Source: Proteles cristata cristata (lineage: Eukaryota > Chordata > Mammalia > Carnivora > Hyaenidae). Taken from it: DNA of 64,000 nucleotides. A model generated the notes under the pieces. It had not been told where the DNA came from. It worked only from the letters and a program-made list of their open reading frames with translations, and did no database searches. A program made the position numbers and the translations under genes. This document shows, piece after piece, positions 1 to 11,497 of this stretch (within the stretch, counting starts at the first letter, position 1; every line of letters begins with the position of its first letter). The stretch is taken from assembly GCA_017311185.1 (NCBI GenBank), contig JAESUZ010005537.1:620001-684000 (forward strand), read 5' to 3'.

Positions 1-704
1 TCTTTTTAAATTTGTTTTTTACTTATGTTGGAATATTTTAATTGGTTACATAATTATGTTATTTTTTCTTTAATATCAGAATTACATATAATCTACAAAG
101 CTTATTCCAAAAACAGCAGTCCTGGAACATCCATCTCCTTCATCGTTTCTGACTCCTCAAGGGACTAGTTTTTTACTTTTGTTTTTTATCGTTTTTTTTA
201 CTCACCTACATATCTCTAAGATGCTTATATTGCATTTGAAACATTTTGATTTTTTCAGTTTTAGATATTATCTCTACTTTTCCTTATGGAATATGAGGAT
301 TTAAGTACTTCATATATTCTCTGCTTGCCCTGAAAACATATATATGCCAGTTTTCTGTCTTTCTCTCTTCTTAATAGAGTTATAATCACAATTTTGGTTG
401 ATATATTATGACCATGTAAAAAGTAGTTTTCGTTGAATCGTAAGGTAAATATATTATGGTTACATTTCTTGGCAAGAATTCTGTTTTCGCTTGAATTTAA
501 TATCGTCTTTCCTTTGCTTAGTTTTGTAGTTTATTTTAGTTTTGCTTAACTTAACCCAGTTCTCCCTCAGGTGTTTAAATCATTTTCTCAAAGTTTAATG
601 TTATTTCACTTGTCTTTTTTTTTTTTTTGCCTAAATACCTAAAATATTTTTTATTTATCCTTAAAGTCTAGTAGCTTTACTAGAATATATCCTGAAGTTG
701 TTTT
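1..704. other. AT-rich non-coding stretch, nothing recognised
   Basis: This T-rich sequence has no convincing gene, RNA or classifiable repeat. It may be degraded L1 DNA. Confidence 0.5.
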
Positions 705-711
705 ATTCTTT

Positions 712-975
712 TTTTCTTCTTTTCAGAGAAAGAGGGCGCAAGTGAGCGAGGGGCAGAGAGAGAGAGAGACTCCCAGGAGGGGCAGAGAGAGGGAGAAAGA
801 GAGAGAGAAAAGCAGGACTCACCAGAAGCAGGGCTCATGTTTTTACCTGAAGTGGGGCTTGTGTTCACCTGAAGAAGGGGCTCATACTCACCTAAGGTGG
901 GGCTTGAACTCATTAACCATGAGATCATGACCTGAGCTGAAGTCAGATGCTTAATGACTGAGCCAACCAAGTGCT
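712..975 (-). mobile_element. SINE (feliform CAN/SINEC type), old copy
   Basis: Read on the minus strand, a tRNA-like head (ends near AGCCAACCAAGTGC at 962-975) is followed by a CT-rich tract and an A-rich tail. The middle is expanded by repeated GGGGCTCATACTCACCT-like blocks at about 830-905, so this copy is longer than its neighbours. Confidence 0.75.
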
Positions 976-978
976 TGA

Positions 979-1530
979 TATTCTTAAATACAGTGTGTGC
1001 TTTCATATTTATAATTTCTAATCCATTTTCATTCCTGTGAAGTTTCTGAATTACACTATTTAGTATTTATTTTTTTTCCTTTGCTTTAGTTTTCTTCATT
1101 AGCATCTGCTATTATGATCTGTTGGATTTTTTTTTTTGTCTGCTTAGCAGTTGTTGTTTTCTCTCATTTAAAAACATTTTTTGGTTTCCTTTTGATTTAA
1201 AAATGTCCTTTTAATTTCTTTTAAAATATTTTCTGTTGTTTTGGTTTAATCTTCATTTCTGAAATGATTTTCCCTATTTCTACTTCTTTTCCTGAGTTAT
1301 ACCATATCACTTTTTGTTTTTCTGGATTTGATTTAGTTAGTCCTTCTCAATACCTTGTATTACTTTAAAAATTTTCAAGTACTAGGTTATAGTTATGGTC
1401 TGTTTTTCAAATGTCTTATGTTGGCTGCTTTCATTGTAGGAATTTTTTTCTTTTGTTCATTAATATTTTTTTATATAGTAACCTGGTATACATCTGAGAA
1501 CCTGGTATACTTACCTTTATCCTTTTCTTT
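979..1530. other. T-rich non-coding stretch
   Basis: No gene was found. The composition and phrases resemble degraded minus-strand L1, but I cannot place it in the element. Confidence 0.4.
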
Positions 1531-1542
1531 ACTCATTCTTTT

Positions 1543-1755
1543 AAAACAATTTTCCAATCTTTATTTATTTTTGAGAGAGAGAGAGAGAATGAGGAGAGGA
1601 GGGGCATAGAGAGAGAGGGAGACACAGTCTGAAGCAGGCTCCAGACTCTGAGCTGTCAGCACAGAGCCTAATACAGGGTTCAATCCTGTAAGCAGTGAGA
1701 TCCTGACCTGAGCTGAATTCCAACACTTAACTGACTGAACCACCCAGGTGCCCCA
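1543..1755 (-). mobile_element. SINE (feliform CAN/SINEC type)
   Basis: On the plus strand this reads TTTATTTATTTTTGAGAGAG to CCACCCAGGTGCCCC, the reverse complement of the SINE. Short target duplications ACTCATTCTT (1531-1540) and ACTTATTCTT (1756-1765) flank it. Confidence 0.88.
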
Positions 1756-1769
1756 ACTTATTCTTTATT

Positions 1770-1804
1770 TTTTTTTAAGTTTATTTATTTATTTTGAAAG
1801 AGAG

Positions 1805-1847
<43 letters not shown>

Positions 1848-1986
1848 GAGAGAGAGGGAGAATCCCAAGCAGGCTCCATTTGTCTACACAGAGTCTGACA
1901 CTGGGCTCTAATTCACAAACTGATATCATGACCTGAGCTGAAACCAAGAGTCGGATTCTTAACCAGCTGAGCTACCCAGGAGCCCC
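1770..1986 (-). mobile_element. SINE (feliform CAN/SINEC type), adjacent to previous copy
   Basis: A second antisense copy lies 14 bp after the first. It carries an expanded (AG)n run at 1808-1842. The word CTTATTCTT recurs on its right side (1993-2001), so both copies used the same target neighbourhood. Confidence 0.88.
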
Positions 1987-3538
1987 TCTTTGCTTATTCT
2001 TAGTTTAATTCAGTTTTTTTCCTGAATGTTTAGAAGGAAGCATGATTGAAGATAACTTTTTAGCCTCACTGAGCTTCCTTTTATAGTGTTTAGATACATA
2101 CATAAATGATGGCTTGCCTTCCGGGATTTTCTGTCTTTGTTCCATTCTACTTTTTTCTGGTTTTTCTTTTTCGATTTTTTAAAAGTCTTGTTTAATTTGT
2201 ATTCTCTTCTCTATATTTTCTCCTAGTTTCTTGGGCTCTGTTCTGCCTCGGAATCCTCGAGGGTCAGTTTCTATAGTTCTTACAGATATCCAGACTGCCA
2301 CCTTTGGAACCTCCCTTAAATCGTTTGAATTTACTTGCTATTAGAATGGGCAGACCTTCTCCCAGTTTCAGCTGCTTTTCTCAAACTGACCTGTGCTTCC
2401 TAGTGAGTACTGTTGGCTGTTTTGAAGTTCTCTTGCCAGGTCCTTTTGCTAGCCCCTTCCTTCCTTCCTTCTGCTTCTTCCTGCATAGATGCTGCTACCC
2501 ATGGGTTTTGTGACTGTGAATCGTTTGTCACCATCTGCTTTATTTTGGGGTCTGTAGGGACATCTTATCACCTTATTTTATTATAGATGTTGTCCATAGG
2601 TTTATGGTTTTACTATTTAATTGGTAATTAATTGTTTTTATAAGGAGATCTGGGGAGACAAACTGCTGTTTCTGCTTTTATTTTCTGTTTTGTTTTTTTG
2701 CTTCTGTCTTTTGTATTAGAGGATGTCATCAAATTATTGGCCATCTGTTCATATTTAAGAGCAGAAGACTAATATGCCTTTAGAAATTATGTGCCAAAGG
2801 TGCCTGGCACTACTAATTACTAAATCTGTTGGGGGTTCCTCCTGGATAGAGATTGTCAATATGGACTTATTTGTAGGGTGGTTTCTCTGGGCCATCTAAT
2901 TGAAAAACTTGGGATGTCAGCATCTTTTCATGTATTTTTACTTAGCAAGTTATATTCAGTAGAAAAATCAGTCATATCTTTCTCTTAGAAGCTATAAACG
3001 TGGCTACTACTGATTTTAGAGCCTTGTGGAGATGAAGAAGCTGCGGTAAAGTATCAGTATGTAGCCCAGACTCGTAATCTACGTGTTTTCCTATAGTACC
3101 CCTGCTATCAGCCATATCTGCTGTTTCCATTCCAAGGCCAACAGTGACAAAGATGAGGATTACTATACCTCCTCCTTCTCCTTTCGCTCCCTTTCCCTTC
3201 CTTCTCCCTCCCTCAGTCCCTCTTCTCCCTGTCCCATCTCCTCCAGAGAGTGAACTTCCAGCCACCTGCCTGGGTATGGGGAAAGGCAGTTTCCTAGCAG
3301 TGTAAACTGGAGGAAGGAGCTGGGGTTTGACCGCTACTTAAATTTTCAACTGCTCTGGCTTTTAGACCCATTGATTTCTGTCATTTCCAGAGGTATCTGG
3401 CACTACCAGTTACTATATTTGTTAGGAATTCAAGTATAAAATGGGTTGCTTCTAAGCTTTCCTGTCTATTAGCATAAGATCCTTTCTCCTGTGAATCAGT
3501 TACCACTTCTTTTCAAATTGTTTCCTCTCAGGTTTGCC

Positions 3539-3540
<2 letters not shown>
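1987..3540. other. Non-coding stretch, mostly unclassified
   Basis: No coding potential stands out; the 97-codon minus frame at 2972-3265 is low-complexity Gly/Arg/Lys from a CT-rich tract at 3165-3245. Two segments (about 2800-2840 and 3388-3430) share the phrase TCTGGCACTAC-like and may belong to one old repeat. Confidence 0.4.

Positions 3541-3577
<37 letters not shown>
3541..3577 (+). repeat. (TG)n microsatellite, about 18 units
   Basis: An uninterrupted TG dinucleotide run. Confidence 0.97.
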
Positions 3578-3579
<2 letters not shown>

Positions 3580-3619
3580 AATCATTTGTCCTTTTAGTGA
3601 GGGTTTAGAAGGGAATATA

Positions 3620-5330
3620 GCTAATGCATATATTTAACCTACCATGTTTAACTCAAGTATTTGTTTATACTCATTGAAATACATCAGTATGAACACCTGT
3701 GTAACTAGAACCTAGGTCAAGAAATTGAACATTGCTAGAACTTCAGAAAGCCCCTCTTATACCTTCTCCTAATCACTGTTTCCTCTCTGCTCCACAAAAG
3801 AATTTCCATTTTAATGTCTAATGTAACTTAGCTTTGCCTGTTTTTGAACACTAAATTAATAGAAGCATACTGTGTGAAATATTTTGTGCCTGACTTTTTT
3901 TGCTCAGCATTTTGCTGGGGAAATTTATCTTGTGTTGATGTGAGTAACTAATGCATTCATCCTTATTGCTGTGTAGTATTGTGCAACTATAATCCAATTT
4001 ATTTATTCTCTTCTTTGTGGACATTGATGGGCATTTAGGTCATTTCTAGTTTTTGCTATTATGAATAATGTTGGTGTGATGATTCCTGAGTACATGACTT
4101 GATGCTCATGAGTATGCATTCCTATTTGGTATATACATAGAAATGGAATTGCTAAGTCTTAGGGTCAGCATGAGTAGGCAATGCCGAAGAATTCCCAGTT
4201 TTGCTTTACCAACATATACTCTGCCATTGATGAAAGCTCTATTCTCTACATCATTCCCAACTCCTGCGATTGCCAGATTTTTTCATTTTAATCATTATGA
4301 TGGGCAAATAATGCTTTTATTTGGCATTTCCCTTAAGTCAAATGAGGTAGACTAATTCTTCATATGTTTATCAGTCTTTCTGGACATCTTTTTATAACGG
4401 GTGTGAAATATTTGTCTTTTGCTCAATTCTGTATCAGGTTGTTACTTTCTTTCCTTTTCTTTAAAAAAATTTTTTTTCAATATTTATTTTTGACAGAGAG
4501 AGACAGAGTGCAAACAGGGCAGGGGCAGAGAGAGAGGGAGACACAAAGTCTGAAGCAGGTCCCAGGCTCTGAGCTATCAGCACAGAGCTTGACACGGGGC
4601 TTGAACTCAAAAACTGCAAGATCATGACCTGAGCTGAAGTCAGGTGCTTAACCAACTGAGCAATCCAGGTGCTGCAGGTTGTTACTTTCTTATTCATTTG
4701 TAGGAATTTCTGTATTTTCTGGTTATAAACTCTCTGTCAATTATATGTGTTGCAAATATCTTATCCCATTCTATGGATTGTATTTTTGATCTGTTAGTGG
4801 TTCTTATTCTTTTGGTAAGCGAGTTATTTTTCATATAGTCTAATTTAATAATGTAGTTTGATTTATTAATCTTTTTCTTTATGCTCAGTGCTTATTTTGG
4901 TCATGTTTAAGAATTCTTTCCCTGCCCCAAGTTATGAAGATACTCTTTTATGTAGTCTAAAAACCTTATTTCTTTACTTTTTACATTTAGATTTATGGTC
5001 CACCTGGCTTTCATTTTTATATATGGTATGAAATCGGGATAAAATTTCATTTTTATTTTATATATATCTGTGTGTGCAATACTATTTGGTGAAAAGACTT
5101 TCCTCATTATCATCACTCTGTAAGGTTACTTTGTCATAAGTTAAGTGCCAACATACGTGTGTATTTTTTCCTAGAGTCTCTCTCCTGTTTCATGGTTCTG
5201 TTTGTCCATTCTTGCATAAATACTGTGTTTCTTAATTACTGTAGCTTCAGTTTTGATATCTGGTAGTTTGAGCCCTCCAGATTTATTCCTTTTGAAGATT
5301 ATCTTAGCTATTTTTTGTGTCAAAAATGCC
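3620..5330 (-). mobile_element. Old L1 fragment, 3' part, interrupted by a SINE
   Basis: Plus-strand phrases such as TTATTGCTGTGTAGTATTG, CACCAGCAGT-like words and TGCAAATATCTTATCCCATTC are the reverse complement of mammalian L1 ORF2 end and 3'UTR. All frames are broken. A SINE at 4452-4674 interrupts it. Confidence 0.75.
4452..4674 (-). mobile_element. SINE inserted in old L1, with 17-bp target duplication
   Basis: The antisense SINE is flanked by perfect copies of CAGGTTGTTACTTTCTT at 4435-4451 and 4675-4691, which proves insertion into the pre-existing L1. Confidence 0.93.
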
Positions 5331-5600
5331 TAACGTATAATTTTAACCCTGTGTACTCATCATTGATTAGTCACTTTTGTGTGTATCAGTAATCACCATT
5401 CCCCAAGACATAGAGTTTTAATATTGCCCCGGAAGATTTCCTTGTGTCTCTATCAGTCAATACTCCCCTCAAGATAATCACTGTCCTGACTTTTATCAAC
5501 ATTGATTACTTTTGTCTATTCTTGACCTTCATGTAAATTAAATCATAGAGTAAGTAGTCTTTTGAATATGGCTGAAGTCAGAATCATCTGTGCTGTTGTG
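5331..5600 (-). mobile_element. Old L1 3'UTR-like fragment
   Basis: Phrases such as AAGATAATCACTGTCCTGAC resemble reversed L1 3'UTR. It follows L1 ORF2-like DNA in an order that suggests a second L1 piece. Confidence 0.45.
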
Positions 5601-5636
5601 TCTCAGTAAACCATTCTTTTTTATTGCCATTTATTT

Positions 5637-5766
5637 TAAACCATAGAGTGCATTTATAGTTAGCTTTAGTTAATAGTGCTTAACAGTTTCCCAAAACCAT
5701 AGAGTTTAAACCACAGAGTGCATTTATAATTAGCTTTAGTTAATAGTGCTTAACAGTTTCCCAAAA
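5637..5766 (+). repeat. 70-bp tandem duplication
   Basis: Copy 1 (5637-5706) and the first ~60 bases of copy 2 (from 5707) differ at about two positions. The unit contains TTAGCTTTAGTTAATAGTGC. Confidence 0.93.
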
Positions 5767-5776
5767 ATAACTATAA

Positions 5777-6850
5777 CCATTCTTGGTTGTTTAAGGGTAT
5801 TGAACATTTTATGTGAAAAAATTGCAGAAATAATTGGGAGCATGGCATTATGCTATTGTTGTCCAGGTAGATTTTGTTTTTATTTACCTGTTCTAGGTTG
5901 CTAGTATACTAGCAATCCTTGATCATGTCAGTCTAATGTCACAGATTAAGGTGATTTGAAGCCAGATTTCATTTCTTGTAAAAGCCAGGTTATTTACAGT
6001 TCATCTCTATTTCAGGGGCCTATCTAAAGTGTGGAGAATTTATGAATATCTCTCCTTATGGGTAGGCCCTGCAGTCATATTTTGCTTCTAGGTCTGTGAG
6101 ACCATAAAAATCTCAGCTAAATTTATCAATCCTTCATTTGTCTTTTCTGAAATTAGCAGATGCCCTTAGAGAGAAAACAACCCTGATGTTTGGTTCATCT
6201 TCCTGGCTTTTTCTTCTTCAGGATTCTAAACTGTAACTCTAAACTGCCTTATTTGCTTCCCTGTGCCTTCACACAGATATTTAAAAATAATTTGACCAGA
6301 TTTTTAAAATCTTCCTAGTAGGATTTTTGGTCTGCTTGGTATAAATTGTCATTATCAGAAGCAGAAGTCTGTTCCCTATTAATGTTCTTTCTACCCTCAT
6401 CTTAATCTCTGTGTACTCTCCCATTCCTTTTTCCCTTTATTGTGTCTGTTTATTCTAAGTGTCTATTATTTGGTTGATATTGCATGGTTAATTATCACAG
6501 CTTTCTGTAATCCATATTTTCATTTGATATACACATATTCATATTCCTACATGTTTCATTTTATAAATGAACTTAGAATCATGTTTCAGGTCCAAGATAA
6601 ATCTCTTTAAATTTTAATTTTAATTTTATTTTGGGGGAATTGGCATTTTTACATTATTCATTTTTCCCATTTAGATACGCAATATATATTGACTTATTTA
6701 AACTTATGTTTTCTTTGAGTCTAATGTTAAGGTTGTGGGGGGGGGGTGTAGAGGTACTTGCCATACATCTCTTATGCTTATATCTGTTATATGTATGTAT
6801 AGATATGTTATATCTAACTGTAACCTTGGGGAATAAGGCTCTTCACCTAA

Positions 6851-6859
<9 letters not shown>
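5777..6859. other. Unclassified non-coding stretch
   Basis: AT-rich sequence with no gene; a short G run lies at 6737-6747. Confidence 0.4.

Positions 6860-6897
<38 letters not shown>
6860..6897 (+). repeat. (GT)n microsatellite
   Basis: About 19 GT units. It explains the Cys-Val run in the overlapping open frame. Confidence 0.97.
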
Positions 6898-6898
<1 letters not shown>

Positions 6899-6950
6899 TT
6901 GATATACAGGAAAGTGACCAGAAAATGTTTATCTTGTATCCAGTCATTTT

Positions 6951-7136
6951 TTTCAATATTTATTTATTTATTTTGAGAAAGAAAGAGTAAGGGAAAGGGG
7001 CAGAGAGAGAGGGAGAGAATACCAAGTAGGCTGCATGCTCTCAGTGCAGACCTCGACGTGGGGCTCAGTCCCACAAACTGTGCTGAGCTGAAACCAAAAG
7101 TTGGACACTCAGCCAACTGAGCCACCCAGGCACCCC
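6951..7136 (-). mobile_element. SINE with 19-bp target duplication
   Basis: The antisense SINE is flanked by perfect copies of TCTTGTATCCAGTCATTTT at 6932-6950 and 7137-7155. Confidence 0.95.
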
Positions 7137-7155
7137 TCTTGTATCCAGTCATTTT

Positions 7156-8370
7156 ATTGAACTTTCATATTGAGTTTAATGTCTTTTTTGGTTTATTCAA
7201 ATATAAACTTATGACTCATTTAAATATTGTTTTAAGAATATTGTTAACTTGCATTGTAATCAGAGCACATGGCTTATAATATTACTGCTTCTTGGAATTT
7301 ACTGATGCTTTCCCTGGGCATCTAGGATAGGGATCAAATATAAACATGACATCGTTGATTAAAAAGGTATGTTCTCAGGGTGCCCAGTGGCTCTGACTCT
7401 TGATTTGGGCTCAAGTCATGATCTCACAGTTCAGGAATTTGAGCCCTCTGTTGGACTTTGCACTGAGAGCACAGAGCATGCTTCAGATTCTCTCTTCCTC
7501 TCACTTTGCACCCCCCCCCATTCTGTCTCAAAATAAATAAATAAATGTTTAAAAAATAAATAAAATGTAGGTTTTTGGTAGATACCCTGTCATTTTCATT
7601 TTTTGTGAGCTTCTTATCAAGTTTTGGTATCAAGATTTTACTGGTCTTGTAAAACAAGTCAAGAAGTGTTCTTTCTTTTATGGTTCTCGAAAGAATATGT
7701 GCATAAGTGACATCATTTTCTTCCTTAGAAGTTTGAAAGAATTCACCAGTGAAGTCATGTAGTTTAATGTTTTGTTGTTGTTGTTAGGTTTTAAATAACA
7801 CCTTGTGTATATCTACACGTGTGTATGTGTATACAGTTACATACACATATGCATGTGTGTATATACATAAAACCATTTAGTTTTTTCAATATCTGTACAA
7901 ATTTTAAGCTTTCTATTGGTAGAAATCTTTTTTTTAATAAATCAGATTATTTTGAAGTAAATGTCAAGATTGGATCCAATATTGTTATCTAAAATAAAGG
8001 AATGATACTACATCACACCTAAAAAATATAAATTTCTTATTATCATTGAATATCCACTCAGTTCACATTTCCCTACATTCCCACATTGTACTATAATTGT
8101 TTAATTGTTTTTTGTTTCGATTGTGATTCAGATCAGGTCAATACATTCAGTAGCATAAAATTATTCATAATGTCTTGATAGAATTTTAAAATATCTGTTA
8201 TCTGTTTTCTCATTACTGATATTAGTAATTTGTCTTCTCTCTTTTTTCTTGACCAGTGTTACCATGCATTTATCAACTGGTGAATTGAACATTTTATTAT
8301 TTTAATGCATTTCTTAAAGATTTCTTTCTCTTTTATAGTGTAGTGTAGCCAAACCAGCTGTTTTTTTAGT
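7156..8370 (-). mobile_element. Old L1 ORF2 region, degraded
   Basis: Reversed L1 reverse-transcriptase phrases are present, for example TTTTGGTATCAAGATTTTAC and GAATTCACCAGTGAAGTCAT. A SINE at 7378-7563 splits it. No frame is intact. Confidence 0.7.
7378..7563 (+). mobile_element. SINE, sense orientation
   Basis: The head is GGTGCCCAGTGGCTCTGACT with a small deletion in the A-box area. The tail is TCTCAAAATAAATAAATAAA. A C8-9 run is present at 7510. Confidence 0.85.
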
Positions 8371-8469
8371 TTTCATATGTTATATCTTTGTTCGTGTGTT
8401 TGTTCTCTATCTTTCCACATCCTTGTATTTTACATGTGTGTCTTACAAGTGGCATTTGGGAAGAGTTTT

Positions 8470-8825
8470 CTTTAAGAATTCAGTCTGTAACTGGTTGATT
8501 TAGACATTTCCTTAAAACGAGTGATAGAATTATAGAAACTGAAAACAGTTTAGTGGTTATCAAGGGTGAGGGATGAGTATGGGAGGGAGGTGGGTTGTGG
8601 TTACAGAAAGGCAACATAAGACATCATCTGCTGATATACCCCTTCTGTATACAGAAGGGGCTGTGGTGGTGAATACACAAACCTACACATCTGGTAGAAG
8701 TGTATAGAACTACACATAGACACATACACTCACATAAAAGTGAGTCCAAGCAAAGCTGGAAAACTCTGAATAAAACCAGTGGATTATAACCGTGTCACAG
8801 TGACTATGATATATTTTATTATAGT
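8470..8825 (+). mobile_element. Old L1 3' end-like fragment
   Basis: It resembles the L1M 3' end (AGTGGTTATCAAGGG, TATAGAACTACACATAGACA, GAATAAAACCAGTGGATT). It includes a perfect 22-bp palindrome at 8639-8660. Confidence 0.5.
8639..8660. repeat. Perfect 22-bp palindrome
   Basis: The left arm CCCCTTCTGTA is followed directly by its exact reverse complement TACAGAAGGGG, with no spacer. Confidence 0.97.
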
Positions 8826-9320
8826 AGTGCCCCCTTCTCTGGGGTTTTGCTTTCCATGTTTCAGTTATCTGCAGTACGGTGGCAGATGATTCTCCTCCTG
8901 ACTTATTGTCAGAAGGTCAGTAGTAGCCTAGCACTATGTAACAATCACTTACCTCACTTCCATCTTCTCACTTTTTCATTTTATCATCTTGCATCATCAC
9001 AAGAAGAAAGGTGACTACAGTACAATGTGATATTTTGAAAGAGTGAAAAAGACCACATTCACATAACTTTTATAAATTTTATTTTATTATTGTTAATCTC
9101 TTACTATGCCTAATTTATAAATTAAACTTTATCATAGGTATATATATATATATATATACATATATACCCTTATCATAAGTATATATACATATATATATTT
9201 CATATACCATATATATATTTCATATATATGTATGAAAAGACATAGTAAATATAGGGTTCAGTATTGACCATTTCACTGGGGTCATGGAACATATGCCCCA
9301 CAGATAAGGGGATAGTATGG
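8826..9320 (+). mobile_element. Tigger/MER2-type DNA transposon relic
   Basis: The left end AGTGCCCCCTTCTCTGGGGT and right end ATGCCCCACAGATAAGGGGA are inverted-repeat partners typical of TcMar-Tigger elements. The inside is deleted and holds an AT microsatellite. No transposase remains. Confidence 0.72.
9137..9235. repeat. (TA)n-rich tract inside the Tigger relic
   Basis: Several TATATA runs are separated by CATATACC and TTTCAT words. The phrase TTATCATA-GTATATATA appears twice, pointing to slippage or local duplication. Confidence 0.9.
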
Positions 9321-9439
9321 TATATTTTTTTTGCATTTAGGGAAAATGGGTAAAAAGTATATGGAATCTCTCTGTGTTGCTTCTTACTGCATGTGAATCC
9401 TCATCTAAGAATAAAAAGTTTAAATTAAAAAATGTATTT

Positions 9440-9672
9440 ACTGATATATTTTGGTTTAAATCTATCATATTAACTTTTTATTTGTTCTGATTGTTGAATA
9501 TTTTTCTTTTTTTCTTCTTTGTTTTTGAATTAACTATTTTTTGCTCTTTCATTTCTACCCCTTTATTAGCTTGGAGGTGCATGTTGTTTGGTATTTTGTT
9601 TTTTTTTTTTTTGTGGTTTCAATAGAGATTACAGAATGAATGCTTCATTTATCAGAGTCTTATATAAAGGTT

Positions 9673-9703
<31 letters not shown>

Positions 9704-10070
9704 ACCTTTTCTAGGGCATGGAGAACCTTACAACTACTTGACTTCCTTTATATCCCTTCTATATTATATGGGGTTTTTTTGTCATGAATTTTAAATTGGC
9801 ATGCAACTAAACTACACAAAAATATTACTGTTATTTTAGAGGTGTCACTCATTTCAGTCTACAACCATATTTTATCTTTTTGGTTGTTCTCTATTTCCTT
9901 TCATCTTTGAGCATTTTTCTCAGTTTATTGCTTTTTTCTGCAGAAAATTCTTTCACAATTCCTTTCTCAGTGGTCTTTTGGTAATGGTTATCTTGATTTT
10001 CATTTTTTGAGAATGTCTGTGTCTTGTTTTTATTTTGGAGAGATGTTTTTACTGAATTTGGGATTCCTAG
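9440..10070 (-). mobile_element. Old L1 ORF1/5' region, degraded
   Basis: Reversed L1 phrases include TTTCTGCAGAAAATTCTTTC and TTTTGAGAATGTCTGTGTC. It includes a (TTTTG)n run at 9670-9702. No intact frame. Confidence 0.6.
9670..9702 (+). repeat. (TTTTG)n short repeat
   Basis: About six TTTTG units. Confidence 0.92.
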
Positions 10071-10073
10071 CCC

Positions 10074-10268
10074 TTAGAAAGTGTCTGACTTTTGTTCAGG
10101 TCATGATCTCACTGTTCATGAGTTTGAGCCCCACATTAGGCTCTGTGTTGTCAGCTTGGAGCCGGGAGCCTCCTTCAGATTCTGTGACTCCCTCTCTCTC
10201 TGCCCCTCCCTCACCTCTATTTTCTCTCTCTCTCAAAAATAAACATCAAAAAAATAACAATAATAAAA
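10074..10268 (+). mobile_element. SINE, sense, head truncated
   Basis: It starts inside the tRNA-like head (GTGTCTGACTTTTGTTCAGG) and ends with CTCTCTCAAAAATAAACATC and an A-rich tail. Confidence 0.85.
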
Positions 10269-10282
10269 TAGTCTCTTGTGTT

Positions 10283-10395
10283 TTCGGTTCGTGAGATCAA
10301 GCCCCACATTGGGTTCTGTGGGGATTCTCTCCTTCTCTTTTTGCCCCTCCCCTACTCATGTTTGCTCTTTCTCTCAAAATAAATTTAAAAAATCT
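10283..10395 (+). mobile_element. SINE fragment, sense
   Basis: Only the B-box region to tail remains (GGTTCGTGAGATCAAGCCCC to CTCTCAAAATAAAT). It lies directly behind the previous copy. Confidence 0.8.
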
Positions 10396-11265
10396 AAATG
10401 AAAAGAAGAGTCTCTTCTGGTTTGTTTCCCTTTCTTCTTTTTTTATACCCTTTTCCAAATGTTGTTTCATCTGTTTTGTTCTTAAATTCCACATATGAAT
10501 GAAATCGTATGGTATTGTCTTTTTCTGATTGACTTATATTGCTTAGCATAATAAAATGTTGAAAATGGCAAGATTTCATTCTTTTTGTTGGCTGAGTAAT
10601 AATCCATTGTGTGTGTGTACATATATATACACATTGTTGGTGTGTAGGTTTGTATGCAACATCTTTATCCATTCATCATTTGGTGGGCAATTGGGCTTTC
10701 TCCATAATCTGTCTATTGTTGATAATGCTACTATAAATGTGGTACATGTATCCCTTTGACTCTGTATCATTGTATCCTTTGGGTAAATCCTTAGTACTGC
10801 AATTGCCGGATCACAGGGTAAGTCTACTTTTAGTTTTCTGAGGGACCTCCATACTGTTCTCCAGAGTGGCTGTACCATTTTGCATTCCCATCAACAGTGC
10901 AATTGGGTTCCCCTTTCTCCACATCCTTGCCAACACCTGTTTCTTGTGTTGTTAATTTTAGCTGTTCTGAAAAGTGTAAGGCGGTATCTCATTTTGGTTT
11001 TGATTTGTATTTCCTTGATGGTGAGTGATGTAGAGCATCTTTTCATGTGTCTGTTAGCCATCTGGATGTCTTCTTTGGAAACGTGTTGCAAAAGTGCCTG
11101 TTTGTGTCTTCTGCCCATTTCTTCACTGTATTATTTGGTTTTTAAGTGTTGAATTTAATAAGTTCTTTATAGATTTTGGATACTAAACCTTTATCAGATA
11201 TATCATTTGCATCAGCTGCCTTTTAGTTTTGTTTATCATTTCCCTTCTGCACAGAAGCTTTTTAT

Positions 11266-11497
11266 TTTTATTTTATTTTTTATTTTTCTTTTAATGTTTT
11301 ATTTATTTCTAGGTGAGAGAGAGAGACAGCGTGAGCAGGGGAGGGTCAGAGAGAGAGGGAGTCACAGACTGAAACAGGCTCCTGGCTCTGAGCTGGCAGT
11401 CAGCACAGAGCCCGACTTGGGGCTCGAACCCACGAACCGCGAGATCATGACCCAAGTGAAAGTCGGACGCTTAACCGACCAAGCCATCCAGGCGCCC
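11266..11497 (-). mobile_element. Young SINE in L1, 19-bp target duplication
   Basis: It is flanked by CTGCACAGAAGCTTTTTAT at 11247-11265 and 11498-11516. It carries the subfamily marks GCTGGCAGTCAGCACAG, GGGAGGGTCAGAG and TTCTAGG, and keeps many CpG sites. Confidence 0.96.

Noticed and set aside
1800..1845. Regular AG repeats as a CRISPR-like or regulatory array
   Set aside because: It is a simple dinucleotide expansion inside an antisense SINE. No spacer-repeat structure exists anywhere in the window.
2972..3265. 97-codon Gly/Arg/Lys-rich minus frame
   Set aside because: It reads a low-complexity CT-rich tract. No recognised domain.
6631..6990. 119-codon frame with a Cys-Val run
   Set aside because: The run is the (GT)n microsatellite, and the end is SINE tail. 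No splice or homology support.
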